Source of the DNA: Bacteroidales bacterium
GTDB lineage: Bacteria; Bacteroidota; Bacteroidia; Bacteroidales; UBA932
Reading direction: 5' to 3'
Assembly: GCA_016283985.1 (NCBI GenBank)
Contig: JAEENZ010000075.1
Span: 1-8,489, forward strand
Length of the DNA stretch: 8,489 bases
The position numbers and the translations under genes are program-made. Positions 6,237 through 8,489 of the stretch are shown here, in pieces (positions within the stretch are counted from its first letter, which is position 1; every line of letters begins with the position of its first letter). The notes under the pieces are model-generated. The model was given only the letters and a program-made list of their open reading frames with translations. It was not told where the DNA came from and searched no databases.

Positions 6237-7109
6237 TTAAACTACTAACTCAAGATCTGAGGGTTTAAGGTGAAGAACCCTTCCAAGTTGTTTATGATTA
6301 CACCTCATATCTTTCCTAAGAATAGTCGCAATGCCAATCCTTTCCCCGACACTGCATTTGATGACGCTTTCTTTTTCAAATAAAGACAGCGCTATTTCGC
6401 AAGCCCGTTTCTCAATATCTCCATCAGGCAGCATAATACTGTCCCCCATGATTTCCCTTTCACATTCCTTGTCGATATTACTGTTGTTTAGGGCAAACAT
6501 ATATGTCCCTATCGATTGAAACTGTTTTTCTGCCGTTCGGATATCCAGGTAATTACCAGGCCAAATCATACCATCCGGAAGTATTTTCCAGTTGTCAGGT
6601 ATCCTGACACGGGTATATCCCTTAATGCGCCTCTTCGTTACCGAAAGGGTCCCGGCATCGACCTCTCCCCATCTGGGGGCATTCAAATCTGCAAACATCA
6701 AAGAAGCGGAAGACCATCGATATGCAGACGGGAGCATTTTTAATCCTGCTGCCACCGGATTTCGAAGTACATAGATGATTTTTTCGGCAAGTTTATCAAA
6801 CGATATAGTCCAGTGGCCAATCTCCATTCTTTCTATCAGCGGCTGCCCACGGTGTCTTGTCACCCACATTGCCGTCAATTTTTTGTAACGGGCAATAAAG
6901 GCGTCGCAATGATACTCCTCTCCGTGCAGAATAAAATGGAAATGATTGTCCATCAGACAAAAAGCCAGGATCCTGACAGGCTGTTCCGCCATAAGGCAGA
7001 GAAGAAAACACACGGCAATCCTATTAATCCCGGCGATAAACTCGATAGGATTCTTGAAAAGAATTTCCCTTTCAAACCCCTTGCTACAATAATGGTAATA
7101 CTTTGCCAT
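6237..7109 (-). CDS. REP-associated tyrosine transposase (RAYT, TnpA_REP, Y1 HUH family)
   Basis: A 290-residue member of the IS200/IS605-like Y1 transposases. In the studied RAYTs these bind and cut single-stranded REP palindromes. The HUH metal-binding motif is His56-Phe-His58 in LMDNHFHFILHG. The RAYT signature YVLRNPVAAGLKMLPSAYRWSS spans 113-134, with Tyr113 as candidate nucleophile, 57 residues after the HUH. Both motifs look intact. Residues 140-290 extend well beyond the roughly 165-residue E. coli RAYT and end in a possible helix-turn-helix (MRCNHKQLGRVLHLKPSDLE). AGGAG directly abuts the ATG after a run of A, unusual in this window. The gene is visibly AT-richer than its neighbours (for example 27 of 60 G+C at 6301-6360, against 39 of 60 at 3001-3060), suggesting transfer. 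Repeat arrays flank it and comF in inverted orientation. Confidence 0.9.
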   Translation of the reverse strand: MAKYYHYCSKGFEREILFKNPIEFIAGINRIAVCFLLCLMAEQPVRILAFCLMDNHFHFILHGEEYHCDAFIARYKKLTAMWVTRHRGQPLIERMEIGHWTISFDKLAEKIIYVLRNPVAAGLKMLPSAYRWSSASLMFADLNAPRWGEVDAGTLSVTKRRIKGYTRVRIPDNWKILPDGMIWPGNYLDIRTAEKQFQSIGTYMFALNNSNIDKECEREIMGDSIMLPDGDIEKRACEIALSLFEKESVIKCSVGERIGIATILRKDMRCNHKQLGRVLHLKPSDLELVV

Positions 7110-7152
7110 CTCCTTTTTTTTCGAGCAAGATGAAAACGGTTTTTATAAAATC

Positions 7153-7160
7153 CAAAAATA
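7153..7160 (-). promoter_or_regulatory. Bacteroidota -7 box for the RAYT gene
   Basis: The minus strand reads TATTTTTG, matching TAnnTTTG, giving a leader of roughly 35-40 bases before the ATG at 7109. The 167-bp region between the gene and the right array (7110-7276) is very AT-rich (14 of 60 G+C at 7141-7200) and holds no other gene I can support. No clear -33 element is visible. In AT-rich DNA chance matches are likelier, so confidence is limited. Confidence 0.4.
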
Positions 7161-7276
7161 TGCGGCAAACAATTCGTTTAATATATGTTTCTTATGACGA
7201 TTATAAGTTTGAAGGTTTTTTGTTAAAAAGATTTCGAGGCGTAATCGTATTGTACTTTTTATGTTTCACGCATATT

Positions 7277-7416
7277 ACCTTCCTTATTATCAGCCCTTTA
7301 TAAGGAAGGTCCCGCTTTTTTCGAGGGGACCTTCCAGGTTTTAGGGCCTTTTCAAGGAAGGCCCGGCTTTTTTTGGGGGGACCTTCCAGATTTTCGGGCC
7401 TTTTCAAGGAAGGTCC
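7277..7416 (-). repeat. Right REP-like palindromic array, inverted copy of the left array
   Basis: Half-sites alternate as on the left with the same 29/23 spacing and 52-bp period: GGAAGG starts at 7304, 7356 and 7408, and GGACCTTCC at 7327 and 7379. A TT-ACCTTCC variant stands at 7275. Stems: 7277-7287 with 7300-7310 (11 bp, 12-base loop) and 7304-7313 with 7326-7335 (10 bp). One half-site is altered (GGAAGGCCC at 7356). Read on the minus strand it aligns without gaps to 4770-4909 over 140 bp, about 108 matches by hand count. It lies between the 3' end of the DUF1963 gene and the leader of the RAYT gene. Confidence 0.92.
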
Positions 7417-7432
7417 TATAAAAGAGCGCCTA

Positions 7433-8329
7433 TTACGCCGAGGTGAGATAGCACTTGACGGCGGACCAGCGGCGGGCGGAGAGGTCGGCGGGGGAAATTA
7501 GGAAGTTGAGCATGCCGCAGTCAAAGAATCGGAGGCCCCAGTCGTCGTTTTCGTCTATCTGCAGGAGGTTGATCATGCCGGGCATTTCCTGGACGACCTC
7601 ATCGTAGAAGGGCCGGCCCAGCAGCTGGAACCCGTCGCCAAAAGCGCTAGGGTAGTCCGCCGCCAGCCAGCTTGCATTCCCGTCCGCACCGTCGGAGTCA
7701 CCGACCGCATCGCACGAATCGCCTGTCGCGCCACAAGAGCCACAGCCCCCTACAAACGCCATCGGAACCGCCGGCAGGCAGGCCTCGGTGCCGTCTTCAT
7801 ATAAAATACTATGCGTATGCAGATTCTCGCAGGAGGGGGCCCACAGGACTTTAAAACATGGCGCTTCCCATTCGCCGAGGCCAGGAGAAACCGCGGCGTC
7901 CAGGTCCCCCAAAAAGTAATCCAGCGCAGCAAAGAAATACAGCATCCCCTCATGGGGCAGCAGGCCTTCCGGATCCACGGCCGCCAAATCCGCGCAGCGT
8001 ATCTGGCAGATAAAGGTCAGCGGATCGTCGTATTCATCCACGGCGTCGTGGCCGTCATCATCCACGTATTCCTCCCGGACTGGCACCTCCGGATACTCGA
8101 AGTTTTCCGGCATGTCCGGAAAGCCCCACCATTTGCTCTGCCCGAACAGCTGGCCGCCCGCCGAAGAGCCGGCACCGCCCGCCACGCATGCCGAAGAGCC
8201 GGCCACATCAGCCGAAGAGCCCGCCACGCCAGCCGCGGAGCCCGTCACGCCCGCCGAAGAGCCGGCCACATCAGCCGAAGAGCCCGCCACGCCCGCCGAA
8301 GCAGCGCCAAACCTGATCCCAATCGCCAT
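7433..8329 (-). CDS. DUF1963 (YwqG-like) protein with low-complexity insertions
   Basis: A 298-residue protein of unknown function. DUF1963/YwqG features: QSKWWGFPDMPENFEYP (64-80, equivalent to the SKxGGxPxLP motif), DPLTFICQIRCADLA (102-116), PEGLLPHEGMLYFFAALDYF (120-139), LGRPFYDEVVQEMPGMINLLQID (237-259) and WGLRFFDCGMLNFLI (264-278). Three stretches look inserted: an AGSSADV-type heptad repeat at about 12-58, an acidic stretch YVDDDGHDAVDEYDD (88-102), and a Gly/Asp/Ala/Cys-rich segment (194-219). No signal peptide or membrane segment is visible. The start at 8329 gives the short first strand MAIGIRFG expected before the SKxGG motif. It begins 3 bp after an upstream gene on the same strand, suggesting an operon, and ends 16 bp before the right repeat array. 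Confidence 0.8.
   Translation of the reverse strand: MAIGIRFGAASAGVAGSSADVAGSSAGVTGSAAGVAGSSADVAGSSACVAGGAGSSAGGQLFGQSKWWGFPDMPENFEYPEVPVREEYVDDDGHDAVDEYDDPLTFICQIRCADLAAVDPEGLLPHEGMLYFFAALDYFLGDLDAAVSPGLGEWEAPCFKVLWAPSCENLHTHSILYEDGTEACLPAVPMAFVGGCGSCGATGDSCDAVGDSDGADGNASWLAADYPSAFGDGFQLLGRPFYDEVVQEMPGMINLLQIDENDDWGLRFFDCGMLNFLISPADLSARRWSAVKCYLTSA
8161..8306 (-). repeat. 21-bp coding tandem repeat in the DUF1963 gene
   Basis: Units beginning CCGAAGAGCC or a close variant on the plus strand start at 8191, 8212, 8233, 8254, 8275 and 8296, an exact 21-bp period, plus one offset copy at 8161. The 42 bases at 8191-8232 recur at 8254-8295 with a single difference, so a 63-bp higher-order duplication is present. 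On the coding strand each unit gives a seven-residue repeat such as AGSSADV. The period is a multiple of three, so unit gain or loss keeps the frame. Confidence 0.9.
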
Positions 8330-8332
8330 AAC

Positions 8333-8489
8333 CTAATCGAATAAAACCCTGGGATTCAATTCGGTAGGAGTCTTCCACGGGATGCCGCGCTGGGCCAGCA
8401 CCCGCTTCAGGGCGGGCCAGTGGGCATGGCAGTATCCCATCCCGTGAGGCACCCCTTCCAGAATCTTGTCCACTTCCAGCTCCGCCTTA
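8333..8489 (-). CDS. C-terminal end of an unrecognised conserved-looking protein, 5' part outside window
   Basis: Fifty-one residues are visible, running off the right edge and ending at a TAG at 8333-8335. They read KAELEVDKILEGVPHGMGYC, then HAHWPALKRVLAQRGIPWKT, then a tail PTELNPRVLFD. The HGMGYCHAHW, IPWKTP and LNPRVLFD segments look like a genuine conserved protein end, resembling uncharacterised Bacteroidota proteins I recall, but I cannot name a family. Only three bases separate its stop from the ATG of the DUF1963 gene, so the two are probably co-transcribed. Confidence 0.7.
   Translation of the reverse strand, partial: KAELEVDKILEGVPHGMGYCHAHWPALKRVLAQRGIPWKTPTELNPRVLFD

Larger units (their letters stand above)
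4770..7416. mobile_element. Candidate RAYT/REP element or REP-bounded segment
   Basis: Two 140-bp arrays in inverted orientation bound 2,647 bp containing the transposase-family gene, comF and a DUF456 gene, all on the minus strand. The arrays correspond position by position without gaps, with the TTAT/ATAA unit innermost on both sides. In known REP systems the RAYT gene is usually flanked by its own REP palindromes, which fits here. No target-site duplication could be found outside the arrays. It is not clear whether the whole segment ever moved as a unit, or whether the arrays arose separately around housekeeping genes. Confidence 0.55.

Noticed and set aside
4740..7440. Target-site duplication around the two arrays
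   Set aside because: I compared the bases outside 4770 and 7416 directly and as reverse complements and saw no convincing short duplication. RAYT-type elements are not expected to make one.
7811..8344. Plus-strand frame with AEEPATS/AEEPATP repeats opposite the DUF1963 gene
   Set aside because: The repeat is open on both strands because its 21-bp unit lacks stops in several frames. The minus frame has clear DUF1963 motifs outside the repeat; the plus frame has none.

Overview
This window most likely comes from a moderately GC-rich member of the Bacteroidales (phylum Bacteroidota). Three things point there: the protein families (DUF2490 barrel, S8 lipoprotein with a Bacteroidales-type N-terminal region, Fic/winged-helix protein), -7 boxes of the Bacteroidota form TAnnTTTG, and the near absence of Shine-Dalgarno sequences. 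The genus cannot be fixed from the sequence.

Left part (1-4750). On the minus strand, a Fic-like winged-helix protein (1168-1851) is followed at once by a subtilisin-family lipoprotein that runs off the left edge. The Fic domain keeps its inhibitory helix motif, but the catalytic His and most of the HPFx(D/E)GNGR signature are gone, so it looks like a pseudo-Fic DNA-binding protein. The subtilase carries a perfect EF-hand-type calcium loop inside its catalytic domain. Divergently, from a 33-bp gap holding two back-to-back -7 boxes, start a DUF2490 outer-membrane barrel, then a Xaa-Pro aminopeptidase and the fatty-acid gene fabG.

Central part (4770-7416). This is the most striking region. Two arrays of palindromic repeats, each exactly 140 bp, stand in inverted orientation on either side of three minus-strand genes: a REP-associated tyrosine (HUH) transposase (RAYT/TnpA_REP), comF and a DUF456 membrane protein. 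Each array has six alternating half-sites (GGACCTTCC / GGAAGGTCC) in an exact 52-bp period. The two arrays match at about 108 of 140 positions without gaps, and almost all differences fall in loops and spacers. This looks like a REP/RAYT system of Bacteroidota with its repeats organised as long inverted arrays. The transposase gene and its leader are clearly AT-richer than the surroundings, while comF and DUF456 look like ordinary chromosomal genes caught between the arrays.

Right part (7433-8489). A DUF1963 (YwqG-like) protein has a 21-bp-period, Ala/Gly/Ser-rich coding repeat inserted near its N-terminus. It follows by 3 bp the end of a small unrecognised gene cut by the right edge. No rRNA, tRNA or CRISPR array was seen.
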